Positions 23,432 to 32,012 of a DNA stretch of 64,000 bases are shown piece after piece. Source of the DNA: Kribbella rubisoli (GTDB lineage Bacteria; Actinomycetota; Actinomycetes; Propionibacteriales; Kribbellaceae). Where the stretch lies: positions 186,001 through 250,000 of the forward strand of contig NZ_SHKR01000013.1 in the NCBI RefSeq assembly GCF_004217145.1, read 5' to 3'. The position numbers and the translations under genes were made by a program. The notes under the pieces are model-generated. The model had not been told where the DNA came from. It was given only the letters and a program-made list of their open reading frames with translations, and ran no database searches. Position 1 is the first letter of the stretch, and each line of letters opens with the position of its first letter.

Positions 23432-24067
23432 ATGGAGCAGGTAGAGACCGAAGGACGAACGGCCCGCAAACGCCGCGCGATCCTGGCCGCCGCGACCACG
23501 GCCTTCCTTCAGCACGGGTACCTCGGCGCGAGCATGGACGAGGTCGCCGCGAACGCCGGCGTCTCCAAACAGACCGTGTACAAGCAGTTCGAGAACAAGG
23601 AACGCCTGTTCGCGGAGATCGTCCTCGGCACCAGCGACCAGCTGATGGACGGCCTACTACAGGCGTACGTCGACACCCTCGACGGAGCCGCCGACGCCCG
23701 GGAAGCCCTGCGTGCGCTGGCTCGTCGCCTGCTCCAGAGCCTGACCGCCGACAGCGTGCTGCAGTTACGCCGACTGGTGATCGCAGAGGCCGACCGCTTC
23801 CCCGAGGTGTGTGGAGCATGGTTCAACCAGGGCTTCGAGCAGTCGCTGGACGCGCTCGGTGAAGCGCTGACGAGATTGAGCGATCGCGGTCTTCTGAAGC
23901 AGCTCGACGACCCGACGCTCGCGGCGTACCAGTTCGCCGGCCTGGTTATGTACAAGCCGATGAACCGTGCGATGTTCGCCGGCACGCGCCAACGCCCGAA
24001 GCCGGGCGAGCTGGAAAAGCTCGCCGACCAGGCGGCCGACGTGTTCCTCGCCGCTTACGGCGTCTGA
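23432..24067 (+). CDS. TetR/AcrR-family regulator (211 aa)
   Basis: RRAILAAATTAFLQHGYLGASMDEVAANAGVSKQTVYKQFENKERLFAEIVLG is a full TetR_N domain. The C-terminal part resembles TetR_C with LRALARRLLQSLTADSVLQLRRLVIAEADRFPEVCGAWF, the AefR-like dimer domain of AcrR-type repressors. It is divergent from the alpha/beta hydrolase. The predicted mRNA is leaderless. Its 3' end overlaps the convergent flippase-like gene by 13 bases. Confidence 0.93.
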   Translation: MEQVETEGRTARKRRAILAAATTAFLQHGYLGASMDEVAANAGVSKQTVYKQFENKERLFAEIVLGTSDQLMDGLLQAYVDTLDGAADAREALRALARRLLQSLTADSVLQLRRLVIAEADRFPEVCGAWFNQGFEQSLDALGEALTRLSDRGLLKQLDDPTLAAYQFAGLVMYKPMNRAMFAGTRQRPKPGELEKLADQAADVFLAAYGV

Positions 24068-25113
24068 CCGTCGTCTGTTCTCGACGGCCTGGTGATATGC
24101 AGATGGATCCGCCAGCCCGTCCAGGCCAGCAGGCCCACCGGGATCGGCAGCCAGAAGGACGCGAGCCGGTACAGGAGCGTCCCGATCAGCGCGGCGTCCG
24201 GGCTGATTCCGATCAAGACGAGAAGCGCGGTCAGACCGGCGTCGACGAAGCCGAGACCACCCGGCGTGATCGGGATCATCGCGAGTGCCTGGGCGACGAC
24301 GTACGCCAGCAGCACCATCGAAGGGCGAACGTGCACATCGAGAGCCGCCAGCGCGGCCACGAGGGCGGCGTAGTCGAACATTCGGTTCGCGGCCGCCGCC
24401 AACGCCGCGGCCCACCAGCGACCCTCGAACGCGGCGGCAACCCGGTCTCGCTGGGTGACCAGCTGCGCGGCGGAACTCTCGGCTGTCACGCTGCGCTTGA
24501 CGATGTGGATGAGATGACCGGCCCCGCGACCTACCAGCACGACGAACCGGGGCCAGGTGAGTGCGGCCACTCCGAGACCGACGATGACGACTGCCATGAT
24601 CAGCGAGACCAGGAGGCCGAGCTCGAGTTGCCGAGCCGGCGGTGGACCGATCAGTACGGCGGGGATGGTCAGCACGGGCAGCAGCAACAGCACGCCGGTC
24701 GTGATCAAGCCGATCGCGGTCAAGGCGGAGGCGACGACCGCGGCCGGTTGGCCGGCGGTGATCAAGAGCCTGGCCTGGAGGACGCTGCCGGTCGCCGCGC
24801 CGCCGGGAAGGACCTTGCTGGCCGCGTTCCCGGCCAGCTGCGCGGTCGCGAGGGTTCCCCACCCAGGCGGCTTCTGATCCGCGGCGTGCTGGTCCAAGGC
24901 GAGCCTGGCGAGCCACCACAGTGCGGCGAAACTGAAGCCCTCGAGCACCACCAGGATCGGGAACCACCAGGGATCCACGTCCGCGAGGCGCGGCCAGGCT
25001 CCGAAGAGTGACAGGATGCTCGGCGCCACGATGTACAGGCCGACACCGGTGATTGCCAGGCCGACAGCGCGGCCGCCCCACCGCCGCACCAAACCCCCGC
25101 CAGCGATGCGCAT
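24055..25113 (-). CDS. Lysylphosphatidylglycerol-synthase TM-region-like (UPF0104) protein (352 aa)
   Basis: About eight hydrophobic helices, beginning GRAVGLAITGVGLYIVAPSILSLFG, with TAQLAGNAASKVLPGGAATGSVLQARLL in the middle and QALAMIPITPGGLGFVDAGLTALLVLIG near the end, the conserved P-G-G-x-G motif of the UPF0104/LPG_synthase_TM family. These are membrane proteins without a lysyltransferase domain; roles in lipid flipping are proposed. It has no soluble domain here. Convergent with the TetR gene. Confidence 0.88.
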   Translation of the reverse strand: MRIAGGGLVRRWGGRAVGLAITGVGLYIVAPSILSLFGAWPRLADVDPWWFPILVVLEGFSFAALWWLARLALDQHAADQKPPGWGTLATAQLAGNAASKVLPGGAATGSVLQARLLITAGQPAAVVASALTAIGLITTGVLLLLPVLTIPAVLIGPPPARQLELGLLVSLIMAVVIVGLGVAALTWPRFVVLVGRGAGHLIHIVKRSVTAESSAAQLVTQRDRVAAAFEGRWWAAALAAAANRMFDYAALVAALAALDVHVRPSMVLLAYVVAQALAMIPITPGGLGFVDAGLTALLVLIGISPDAALIGTLLYRLASFWLPIPVGLLAWTGWRIHLHITRPSRTDDGQTP

Positions 25114-25168
25114 GACTCACCTCGCCCAGAGAACCCCTCGCCTCGCCACCATAGCGCGCTCGATTGGT

Positions 25169-26245
25169 CTAGAGCGTCCCGCGAGTTGAGGTGCGGACCA
25201 CCAGCTCAGGCGTGAATGTCACGCGCTGGTGCTCGTGATCCGGGTTCGACGACTCGTCGAGCAACAGCTCCGCCGCGGTCCGGCCGAGCAGCTGTCGCGG
25301 CTGACGCACCGATGTCAGCGGTACGGCGGCAGCCTCGGCGAACTCGATATCGTCGTACCCGACGATCGCGAGGTCCTCCGGGACGCGTAGCCCGAGGCTC
25401 ACGCACTGTTGCAGCAATCCCAGTGCCAGCAGGTCGTTCGCACAGAAGGCCGCGGTCGGCCGCCGGTCCGCTGGAAGGCCCGCAAGTCGTTGCCCTGCGC
25501 CCCTACCTTCGGCGACGGTGAGGGCACCGGTGGTCAGCTCGATCAGATCCGCCGCCGGCCTCCCGGCCGTCTCCAAGGCCCGGCGAGCACCTTCGCGTCG
25601 GTCGACGACCTGGCCGATCGTGTTCGGGCCGCCGACGTACGCGATCCGTTCGTGGCCGAGCTCGAGCAGGTGCGAGATCGCGAGCTCACCGCCGAGAACG
25701 TCGTTCACCGCGACCGAGCAGTGCTCGCCCTCGTCGAGGGCGCGGTCGACCACCACCACCGGCGTACCGCGGGAGGGCAGTTTGCGCAGGCGGGACGAGT
25801 TCTGGTCGATGGGCGTGATCAGGATGCCCTGCACCCGCTGCTGCTCGAGCAGATCGAGGTACGCCGCCTCGCGGTCTGCGTCCTCGCTGCTGGTGCAGAG
25901 GAACACGGACAGCCCGGCCGCCTGAGCTGCCTCCTCGACGCCCTTCGCGACATCGGTGAAGAACGGGTTGCCGGCGTCGAGCATCAGGTAGGCGAGGATC
26001 CGGCTGGAGCCCGCGCGTAGTTGCCGGGCCGACTCGTTCCGGACGAAGCCGAGCGAGGCCATCGCCGCCTCGACCTTCGCGCGGGTCAGCGGGCTGACCA
26101 CCTCGGGCCGGTTCAGCACGTTCGAAACGGTCCCCAGGGAAACTCCGGCCGCCGCGGCCACAGCCTTCACGCCGGCGGCATGCGGCTTCGGAGTACGGCG
26201 CCGCCTGGTCCGCTCAGGCAGGGCTTCCGCATCGTCGACGGACAC
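25169..26245 (-). CDS. LacI-family repressor of the rhamnose operon (358 aa)
   Basis: An unusual basic leader (PERTRRRRTPKPHA) precedes the LacI HTH: VKAVAAAAGVSLGTVSNVLNRPEVVSPLTRAKVEAAMASLGFVRNESARQLRAG. The periplasmic-binding-like sensor domain follows with LTSVRQPRQLLGRTAAELLLDE near the end. Start GTG 26245 has GGGAGG 5 bases upstream; the open frame continues upstream without a proper start. It is divergent from rhaM and two operator-like sites lie in the shared region. The ligand is presumably L-rhamnose or a derivative. Confidence 0.92.
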   Translation of the reverse strand: MSVDDAEALPERTRRRRTPKPHAAGVKAVAAAAGVSLGTVSNVLNRPEVVSPLTRAKVEAAMASLGFVRNESARQLRAGSSRILAYLMLDAGNPFFTDVAKGVEEAAQAAGLSVFLCTSSEDADREAAYLDLLEQQRVQGILITPIDQNSSRLRKLPSRGTPVVVVDRALDEGEHCSVAVNDVLGGELAISHLLELGHERIAYVGGPNTIGQVVDRREGARRALETAGRPAADLIELTTGALTVAEGRGAGQRLAGLPADRRPTAAFCANDLLALGLLQQCVSLGLRVPEDLAIVGYDDIEFAEAAAVPLTSVRQPRQLLGRTAAELLLDESSNPDHEHQRVTFTPELVVRTSTRGTL

Positions 26246-26264
26246 GAGAACCTCCCTGCGGACT

Positions 26265-26276
26265 TGAAACGTGTTA
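26265..26276. promoter_or_regulatory. LacI-type operator 1 (repressor side)
   Basis: TGAAACGTGTTA is an imperfect copy of the LacI-type TGAAA-CG-TTTCA palindrome. It starts 19 bases upstream of the repressor's GTG, in the position of its own promoter start, suggesting autoregulation. Confidence 0.5.
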
Positions 26277-26353
26277 GCTGCCGAAGAATACCCGCTTCCT
26301 GCAGATTCTCCGCGGCGGCAGTCCGGGATCGGCCGCAAATGGTGGGCAGGCAC

Positions 26354-26383
26354 TTGACGGCCGCGGGGCACCGCGCTTAGCGT
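26354..26383 (+). promoter_or_regulatory. Candidate promoter of the rhamnose operon
   Basis: TTGACG (26354-26359) and TAGCGT (26378-26383) with an 18-base spacer predict a start near 26390, just before operator 2. The -10 keeps only TA---T of the consensus. It reads toward rhaM. Confidence 0.5.
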
Positions 26384-26396
26384 CATGGAACGCTGT

Positions 26397-26408
26397 TGAA
26401 ACCTTTCA
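26397..26408. promoter_or_regulatory. LacI-type operator 2 (rhaM side)
   Basis: TGAAA-CC-TTTCA is a palindrome with perfect 5-base arms, 34 bases before the rhaM GTG and right at the predicted transcription start. This is the position expected for repression of the operon. Confidence 0.62.
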
Positions 26409-26442
26409 TAGCCTTCCCGCCCGCTCAGACACAGGTGCCGCC

Positions 26443-26775
26443 GTGAATCGTTACTGCTTCTGCCTGCAGGTCCGGCCGGACCGGTTGGACGAGTACGTCG
26501 ACCGCCATCGCAACGTCTGGCCCGACATGCAGGCCGCGCTGCGGGACTCCGGGTGGCACAACTACTCGCTGTTCCTCCGCGACGACGGGCTGCTGATCGG
26601 GTACGTCGAGGCCGAGGACCTGGACGCCGCCCAGAAGGCGATGGCGGCCACGGAGGTCAACACGCGCTGGCAGTCGGAGATGACCGAGTTCTTCACTGGG
26701 ATCGACGGACGCCCACCCGACGAGTCGTTCCTGCTGCTTCCCGAGATCTTCCACCTGACTGCACTGGATTCCTGA
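26443..26775 (+). CDS. rhaM: L-rhamnose mutarotase (110 aa)
   Basis: Starts RYCFCLQVRPDRLDEYVDRHRNVWPDMQAALRDSGWHNYSLFL, with the conserved H-x-x-V-W-P and the Y-S-(L/I)-F family signature of the YiiL/RhaM dimeric ferredoxin fold, and ends ESFLLLPEIFHL. It interconverts alpha and beta L-rhamnose, so the isomerase can use both. First gene of the rha operon; GTG start; 15 bases before rhaI. Confidence 0.95.
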   Translation: MNRYCFCLQVRPDRLDEYVDRHRNVWPDMQAALRDSGWHNYSLFLRDDGLLIGYVEAEDLDAAQKAMAATEVNTRWQSEMTEFFTGIDGRPPDESFLLLPEIFHLTALDS

Positions 26776-26790
26776 AAGAGGGGCTGACCC

Positions 26791-27954
26791 ATGACGACCG
26801 ATGCCGTGAAGGCCGCGCTGAGCCGCCAGGAGATCGAGCTGCCCTCGTGGGCGTTCGGCAACTCCGGCACCCGGTTCAAGGTGTTCGCCCAGCCCGGCGT
26901 ACCGCGCTCGCCGGAGGAGAAGATCGCCGACGCGGCCGTCGTCCACAAGTACACCGGGGTCGCGCCGAGCGTCGCGCTGCACATCCCGTGGGACAAGGTC
27001 GACGACTACGCGGCGCTCGCGGCGTACGCGAAGGAGCAGGGAGTCCGGCTCGGTGCGATCAACAGCAACGTCTTCCAGGACGACGACTACAAGCTCGGCA
27101 GCGTCACGAACCCCGATCCCGCAGTACGCCGGAAGGCGACCGATCACCTGCTCGAATGCGTCGACATCATGGACGCGACCGGGTCCCGCGACCTGAAGCT
27201 GTGGTTCTCGGACGGTACGAACTACCCGGGCCAGGACGACATCCAGGACCGGCAGGACCGGCTCGCCACCGCGTTGAAGGAGGTGTACGACCGGCTCGGG
27301 GACGACCAGCGGATGCTGCTCGAGTACAAGCTGTTCGAGCCGGCCTTCTACACCACTGACGTGCCGGACTGGGGTACGTCGTACGCGCACTGTCTCGAGC
27401 TGGGGCCGAAGGCAACGGTCTGTATCGACACCGGGCACCACGCGCCGGGGACGAACATCGAGTTCATCGTCGCGTTCCTGTTGCGGACCAAGAAGCTCGG
27501 CGCGTTCGACTTCAACAGCCGGTTCTACGCCGACGACGACCTGATGGTCGGGGCGGCGGACCCGTTCCAGCTGTTCCGGATCATGAACGAGATCGTCCGC
27601 GGCGACGCGCTCGACCCGGAGCGCGGGATCGCGTTCATGCTCGACCAGTGCCACAACATCGAGGAGAAGATCCCCGCGATCATCCGCTCGGTGATGAACG
27701 TGCAGGAGGCGACCGCGAAGGCGCTGCTGGTCGACCGTGACGTACTGCGTGCGGCCCAGCAGAGCGGTGATGTGCTCGGCGCCAACGCTGCACTGATGGA
27801 TGCCTACAACACCGACGTCCGGCCGCTGCTCGCGGAGCTACGCGAGTCACAGGGCATGGATGCCGACCCGGTCGCGGCGTACAAGCGCAGCGGGTACTTC
27901 GAACAGATCACCAAGGACCGCGTCGGCGGCCGGCAAGCTGGATGGGGAGCATAA
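26791..27954 (+). CDS. rhaI: L-rhamnose isomerase (387 aa)
   Basis: The RhaI type (xylose-isomerase-like TIM barrel) is seen in IELPSWAFGNSGTRFKVFAQPGVPRSPEEKIADAA, LWFSDGTNYPGQDDIQDRQDRL, EYKLFEPAFYTTDVPDWGT and CIDTGHHAPGTNIEFIVAFLL, which carry the metal-binding Glu, Asp and His. It converts L-rhamnose to L-rhamnulose. Length fits the Pseudomonas/actinobacterial RhaI rather than the E. coli RhaA type. The next gene begins directly at its stop codon. Confidence 0.95.
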   Translation: MTTDAVKAALSRQEIELPSWAFGNSGTRFKVFAQPGVPRSPEEKIADAAVVHKYTGVAPSVALHIPWDKVDDYAALAAYAKEQGVRLGAINSNVFQDDDYKLGSVTNPDPAVRRKATDHLLECVDIMDATGSRDLKLWFSDGTNYPGQDDIQDRQDRLATALKEVYDRLGDDQRMLLEYKLFEPAFYTTDVPDWGTSYAHCLELGPKATVCIDTGHHAPGTNIEFIVAFLLRTKKLGAFDFNSRFYADDDLMVGAADPFQLFRIMNEIVRGDALDPERGIAFMLDQCHNIEEKIPAIIRSVMNVQEATAKALLVDRDVLRAAQQSGDVLGANAALMDAYNTDVRPLLAELRESQGMDADPVAAYKRSGYFEQITKDRVGGRQAGWGA

Positions 27955-30024
27955 GTGAACAGTTCCAATACCTCCCCCACCCCACCGCCCCGGTCAGGGA
28001 CTGCAGCCGAGCTCGTTGCGCGTAGCAACCGACTGGGTGCCGATCCGCGCAACACCAACTACGCCGGCGGCAACACGTCGGCGAAGGGTACGGCGACCGA
28101 TCCGGTCACGCAGAACCCCGTGGACCTGTTGTGGGTCAAGGGGTCCGGCGGCGACCTCGGCACGCTGACCGAGAAGGGTCTCGCCGTACTGCGCCTCGAC
28201 CGGCTGAACGCTCTGGTCGATACCTATCCGGGCGTCGACCGCGAGGACGAGATGGTCGCCGCGTTCGACTACTGCCTGCACGGGAAGGGCGGTGCGGCGC
28301 CGTCGATCGACACCGCGATGCACGGGCTGGTCGACGCCCCTCATGTCGACCACCTGCACCCGGACTCCGGGATCGCGCTGGCGACCGCGGCGGACGGCGA
28401 GAAGCTGACCGCGGAGTGCTTCGGCGACCGGGTGGTGTGGGTGCCGTGGCGGCGGCCCGGGTTTCAGCTCGGGCTGGACATCGCCGCGGTGAAGCGGGAG
28501 AACCCTGCCGCTATCGGCTGCGTGCTCGGCGGCCACGGCATCACCGCGTGGGGCAACACGTCCGCGGAGTGCGAGGCCAACTCGCTGGAGATCATCCGTA
28601 CGGCGGAACAGTTCCTCGCTGATCGTGGTGTCGCGGAGCCCTTCGGCCTGGTTGTTCAAGGCTTCGAGGCGCTGCCGGCCGACGAACGCCGCGAGCGTGC
28701 CGCCGCGCTGGCCCCGGTGATTCGTGGACTCGCGTCGACCGACAAGCCACAGGTCGGACACTTCAACGACTCCGACGTCGTGCTCGAGTTCACCGCCCGG
28801 GAGAGGCTGGCCGAGCTGGCTGCTCTCGGCACGTCCTGCCCGGACCACTTCCTCCGGACCAAGGTGCGCCCGCTGGTGCTGGACCTGCCGGCCAACGCAC
28901 CGCTCGAGGATGCGGTGGCGCGGCTTCGCGAGCTCCACGCGGCTTATCGCGAGGACTACGCGGCGTACTACAACAGGCACGCGGACGCCGACAGCCCGGC
29001 GATGCGGGGCGCCGACCCGGCGATCGTGCTCGTCCCCGGTGTCGGGATGTTCAGCTTCGGGAAGGACAAGCAGACCGCGCGGGTGGCCGGCGAGTTCTAC
29101 GTGAACGCGATCAACGTGATGCGCGGCGCCGAGGCGGTGTCGACGTACGCGCCGATCGATGAGCGGGAGAAGTTCCGGATCGAGTACTGGGCGCTGGAAG
29201 AGGCGAAGCTGCAGCGGATGCCGAAGCCGAAGCCGCTCGCGACCCGGGTCGCGTTGGTCACCGGTGGTGGGTCGGGCATCGGCAAGGCGATCGCGCAACG
29301 GCTCGCTGCCGAAGGCGCATGTGTCGTCGTCGCGGACCTGGACCTGGCCGCTGCTGAGGCTGTCGCGAAGGAGCTCGGTTCGTCCGACGTGGCCGTTGCC
29401 GTAGGCGCCGATGTGTCGTCGGCGGATGCCGTCGAGGTTGCGCTGCGGGACGCCGTACTGGCGTTCGGTGGGGTGGACCTGATCGTCAACAATGCTGGAC
29501 TTTCCATCTCGAAGTCGTTGCTAGAGACAACGGAACGTGATTGGGACCTGCAGCACGACGTGATGGCGAAGGGTTCGTTCCTGGTGTCGCGCGCGGCCGC
29601 GAAGGTGCTGATCGACCAGGGGATGGGTGGCGACATCATCTACATCTCCAGCAAGAACTCGGTCTTCGCCGGCCCCAACAACGTTGCGTACGGCGCGGCG
29701 AAGGCGGACCAGGCACACCAGGTCCGGCTGCTCGCGGCTGAACTGGGCGAGTACGGGATCCGCGTCAACGGCGTGAACCCCGACGGTGTGGTCCGCGGGT
29801 CTGGGATCTTCGCCGGCGGTTGGGGTGCGCAGCGGGCCGCGGTGTACGGCGTACCTGAGTCGGAGCTCGGTGCGTTCTACGCGCAGCGGACTCTGCTGAA
29901 GCGTGAGGTGCTGCCGGAGAACGTCGCTGCTGCGGTGTTCGCGCTGACCAGTGGCGACCTGACCCACACGACCGGTCTGCACGTGCCTGTCGACGCCGGC
30001 GTGGCAGCCGCCTTCCTGAGGTAG
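27955..30024 (+). CDS. rhaD: Bifunctional rhamnulose-1-phosphate aldolase/alcohol dehydrogenase (689 aa)
   Basis: N-terminal class II aldolase: AGGNTSAKG, LLWVKGSGGDLG and the zinc-ligand region DAPHVDHLHPDSGIALA (about 130-145). From about residue 425 a short-chain dehydrogenase follows: VALVTGGGSGIGKAIAQRLAAEG (NAD-binding), IVNNAGLS, IIYISSKNS and the catalytic Y-x-x-x-K in AYGAAK. Aldol cleavage gives DHAP and L-lactaldehyde, and the dehydrogenase oxidises the lactaldehyde, as in other RhaEW/RhaD fusion proteins. GTG start immediately after the rhaI stop. Confidence 0.95.
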   Translation: MNSSNTSPTPPPRSGTAAELVARSNRLGADPRNTNYAGGNTSAKGTATDPVTQNPVDLLWVKGSGGDLGTLTEKGLAVLRLDRLNALVDTYPGVDREDEMVAAFDYCLHGKGGAAPSIDTAMHGLVDAPHVDHLHPDSGIALATAADGEKLTAECFGDRVVWVPWRRPGFQLGLDIAAVKRENPAAIGCVLGGHGITAWGNTSAECEANSLEIIRTAEQFLADRGVAEPFGLVVQGFEALPADERRERAAALAPVIRGLASTDKPQVGHFNDSDVVLEFTARERLAELAALGTSCPDHFLRTKVRPLVLDLPANAPLEDAVARLRELHAAYREDYAAYYNRHADADSPAMRGADPAIVLVPGVGMFSFGKDKQTARVAGEFYVNAINVMRGAEAVSTYAPIDEREKFRIEYWALEEAKLQRMPKPKPLATRVALVTGGGSGIGKAIAQRLAAEGACVVVADLDLAAAEAVAKELGSSDVAVAVGADVSSADAVEVALRDAVLAFGGVDLIVNNAGLSISKSLLETTERDWDLQHDVMAKGSFLVSRAAAKVLIDQGMGGDIIYISSKNSVFAGPNNVAYGAAKADQAHQVRLLAAELGEYGIRVNGVNPDGVVRGSGIFAGGWGAQRAAVYGVPESELGAFYAQRTLLKREVLPENVAAAVFALTSGDLTHTTGLHVPVDAGVAAAFLR

Positions 30025-30032
30025 GCGCTGCC

Positions 30033-31454
30033 ATGAAGCGTGTCGCGGCGGTGGATCTGGGTGCGTCGAGCGGTCGCGTGATGCTCGGCGAGGTCGGCGC
30101 GCACGTCCTCGAGTTGCGCGAGGTGCACCGGTTCTGGAACGGGCCGGTGCGCGTCCACGGCCGACTGCACTGGGACATCTTGCATCTGTACCGCTCGACA
30201 CTGGACGGCTTGCGTACTGCGGGCGCACTCGACGGGATCGGGATCGACTCCTGGGCGGTCGACTACGGCCTCCTCGACGCCGACGGCCGCCTGCTCCGCA
30301 ATCCGGTCCACTACCGCGACTCGCGCACGGATGGCGTGATGGAGCGTGTGCTGGAGAAAGTGCCGGCCGCAGATCTGTACGCCGCAACAGGCCTCCAGCA
30401 ACTGCCCTTCAACACCATCTACCAACTGACCGCCGAGGCGCTCGAGGGTGCAGCGAATCTGCTGATGATTCCTGATCTGCTGGGGTATTGGCTGACGGGG
30501 GAGATCGGGGTGGAGCGGACCAACGCTTCGACCACGCAGCTCTTCGACGTCCGTTCGCGCGAGTGGAGCGACGAGCTGATCTCGCGGGTGGGTCTTCCGC
30601 GCAGGGTGTTTCCGGAGTTGCGGGAGCCGGGGGATGTGATCGGGAATGTGCTATCTGATGAGACCGGGCTGGCGCCAGGGATCCCGGTGATTGCAGTTGG
30701 GTCGCATGACACGGCTTCGTCTGTGGTTGCGGTGCCTGCTGCCGATGATCGGTTCGCCTACATCTCGTCCGGGACCTGGTCGCTTGTCGGGCTCGAGTTG
30801 GACGCGCCCGTCCTGACCGATGAAGCGCGCGAGGCCAACTTCACCAACGAAGGCGGCGTCGACGGGCGGATCCGGTTCCTGCGGAACGTGATGGGCCTCT
30901 GGATTCTCCAGGAATGCCAGCGGGTCTGGGGTGACGATGACCTCGACGGGCTCCTGCGAGACGCTGCCGGCTCCCCGTCGTTCGCCACTCTCATCGATCC
31001 GGACGCACCCGAGTTCCTTGCCCCAGGCAACATGCCGAAGAGGATCGAGGAGCACTGCCGTGCTACCGGGCAGGACCCGCCGGCGTCCAGAGGCGCCATG
31101 GTTCGCTGCATCGTGGAGAGCCTCGCGCTGGCATACCGGCGTACCTTGCGAGCGGCGCTGTCGATCGCCGGCCGCGACGTCGACGTACTGCATGTCATCG
31201 GCGGCGGCTCCCAGAACGAACTGCTCTGCCAGCTGACCGCCGACGCGTGCGGACTGCCCGTACTGGCCGGTCCGGTCGAGGCATCCGCGCTCGGCAACGT
31301 ACTCGTCCAAGCTCGCGCGCTCGGCGAGCCCCTGCCGGACCTGGCCGCCATGCGCGCGCTGGTCCGCTCCACCCATCGCCTGCGGACCTACACCCCGCAG
31401 GGCAAACCGGCCGACTGGGACGCCGCCGAGTCCCGGATGTTCGGAACCAGGTGA
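30033..31454 (+). CDS. rhaB: Rhamnulokinase (473 aa)
   Basis: FGGY kinase: VAAVDLGASSGRVMLGEV (phosphate-1 motif), FNTIYQL, SHDTASSVVAVP (catalytic Asp-Thr), YISSGTWSLVGLEL, and VIGGGSQNELLCQLTADACGLPVLAGPVEASALGNVLVQA (adenosine-binding). It phosphorylates L-rhamnulose for the aldolase. Start ATG 30033, 8 bases after rhaD. Last enzyme gene of the operon. Confidence 0.95.
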   Translation: MKRVAAVDLGASSGRVMLGEVGAHVLELREVHRFWNGPVRVHGRLHWDILHLYRSTLDGLRTAGALDGIGIDSWAVDYGLLDADGRLLRNPVHYRDSRTDGVMERVLEKVPAADLYAATGLQQLPFNTIYQLTAEALEGAANLLMIPDLLGYWLTGEIGVERTNASTTQLFDVRSREWSDELISRVGLPRRVFPELREPGDVIGNVLSDETGLAPGIPVIAVGSHDTASSVVAVPAADDRFAYISSGTWSLVGLELDAPVLTDEAREANFTNEGGVDGRIRFLRNVMGLWILQECQRVWGDDDLDGLLRDAAGSPSFATLIDPDAPEFLAPGNMPKRIEEHCRATGQDPPASRGAMVRCIVESLALAYRRTLRAALSIAGRDVDVLHVIGGGSQNELLCQLTADACGLPVLAGPVEASALGNVLVQARALGEPLPDLAAMRALVRSTHRLRTYTPQGKPADWDAAESRMFGTR

Positions 31455-31459
31455 TCTGT

Positions 31460-31702
31460 ATGACCGTTCTCCCCCAGGAACTTCGACCGCTCGCGCGACG
31501 GGTGCCGCCGCGCGAGATCAGCCACGATGATCTGCAACTCCTCCGTCTGCTCGCCACCGGACTGCCGGTCGACGCGGTCGCGCGCCGCCTCGACCTGTCC
31601 GAGCGAACCGTCCGCCGCCGCACCCGCCTGATCTGCGACCGCCTCGGCTTCAGCACCGCAATCGAAGCAATCGTCTGGGCAGCCCGCCGCGGCCTGGTCT
31701 GA
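31460..31702 (+). CDS. Small LuxR-type HTH protein (80 aa)
   Basis: Only an HTH domain is present: DDLQLLRLLATGLPVDAVARRLDLSERTVRRRTRLICDRLGFSTAIEAIVWAARRGLV, the LuxR/GerE C-terminal domain. No receiver or ligand domain precedes it. The ATG lies 5 bases after the rhaB stop, so it is co-transcribed with the rhamnose operon or read through from it. Function unknown; possibly an accessory regulator. Confidence 0.85.
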   Translation: MTVLPQELRPLARRVPPREISHDDLQLLRLLATGLPVDAVARRLDLSERTVRRRTRLICDRLGFSTAIEAIVWAARRGLV

Positions 31703-31769
31703 GGTACGGCGTTAAACCTGCGCCCGGCCCGGGTACCGGGAGTTCCGATCATCAAGCCGAGGAGGAGCG

Positions 31770-32012
31770 ATGAACGGAATGACCATCGTCTGGATCGTCG
31801 TCGCGGTCGCCGCGCTGGTGATCGTGGTCGCCCTGATCGCCGGGGCGGTGTCGAAGACATCCAAACGCCGGGCCGAGGCGCGGCCCCCGTCGACCGACGC
31901 GACCGAACGCAGCGAGGAGCACGAGCACCGTCCCCGGACCCAAAACCTCTGGCCCGAGGACGGGGACAGCCCTCTACACGACCCCCGCCGCTCGAAACAC
32001 ACCAAGCACTAG
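31770..32012 (+). CDS. Small single-pass membrane protein (80 aa)
   Basis: GAGGAGCG precedes the ATG. One hydrophobic segment (MTIVWIVVAVAALVIVVALIAGAV) is followed by KTSKRRAEARPP and a hydrophilic, charged tail ending KHTKH, so the N-terminus is anchored and the tail is cytoplasmic. No family recognised. It overlaps the ilvA stop on the other strand by 4 bases. Confidence 0.7.
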   Translation: MNGMTIVWIVVAVAALVIVVALIAGAVSKTSKRRAEARPPSTDATERSEEHEHRPRTQNLWPEDGDSPLHDPRRSKHTKH

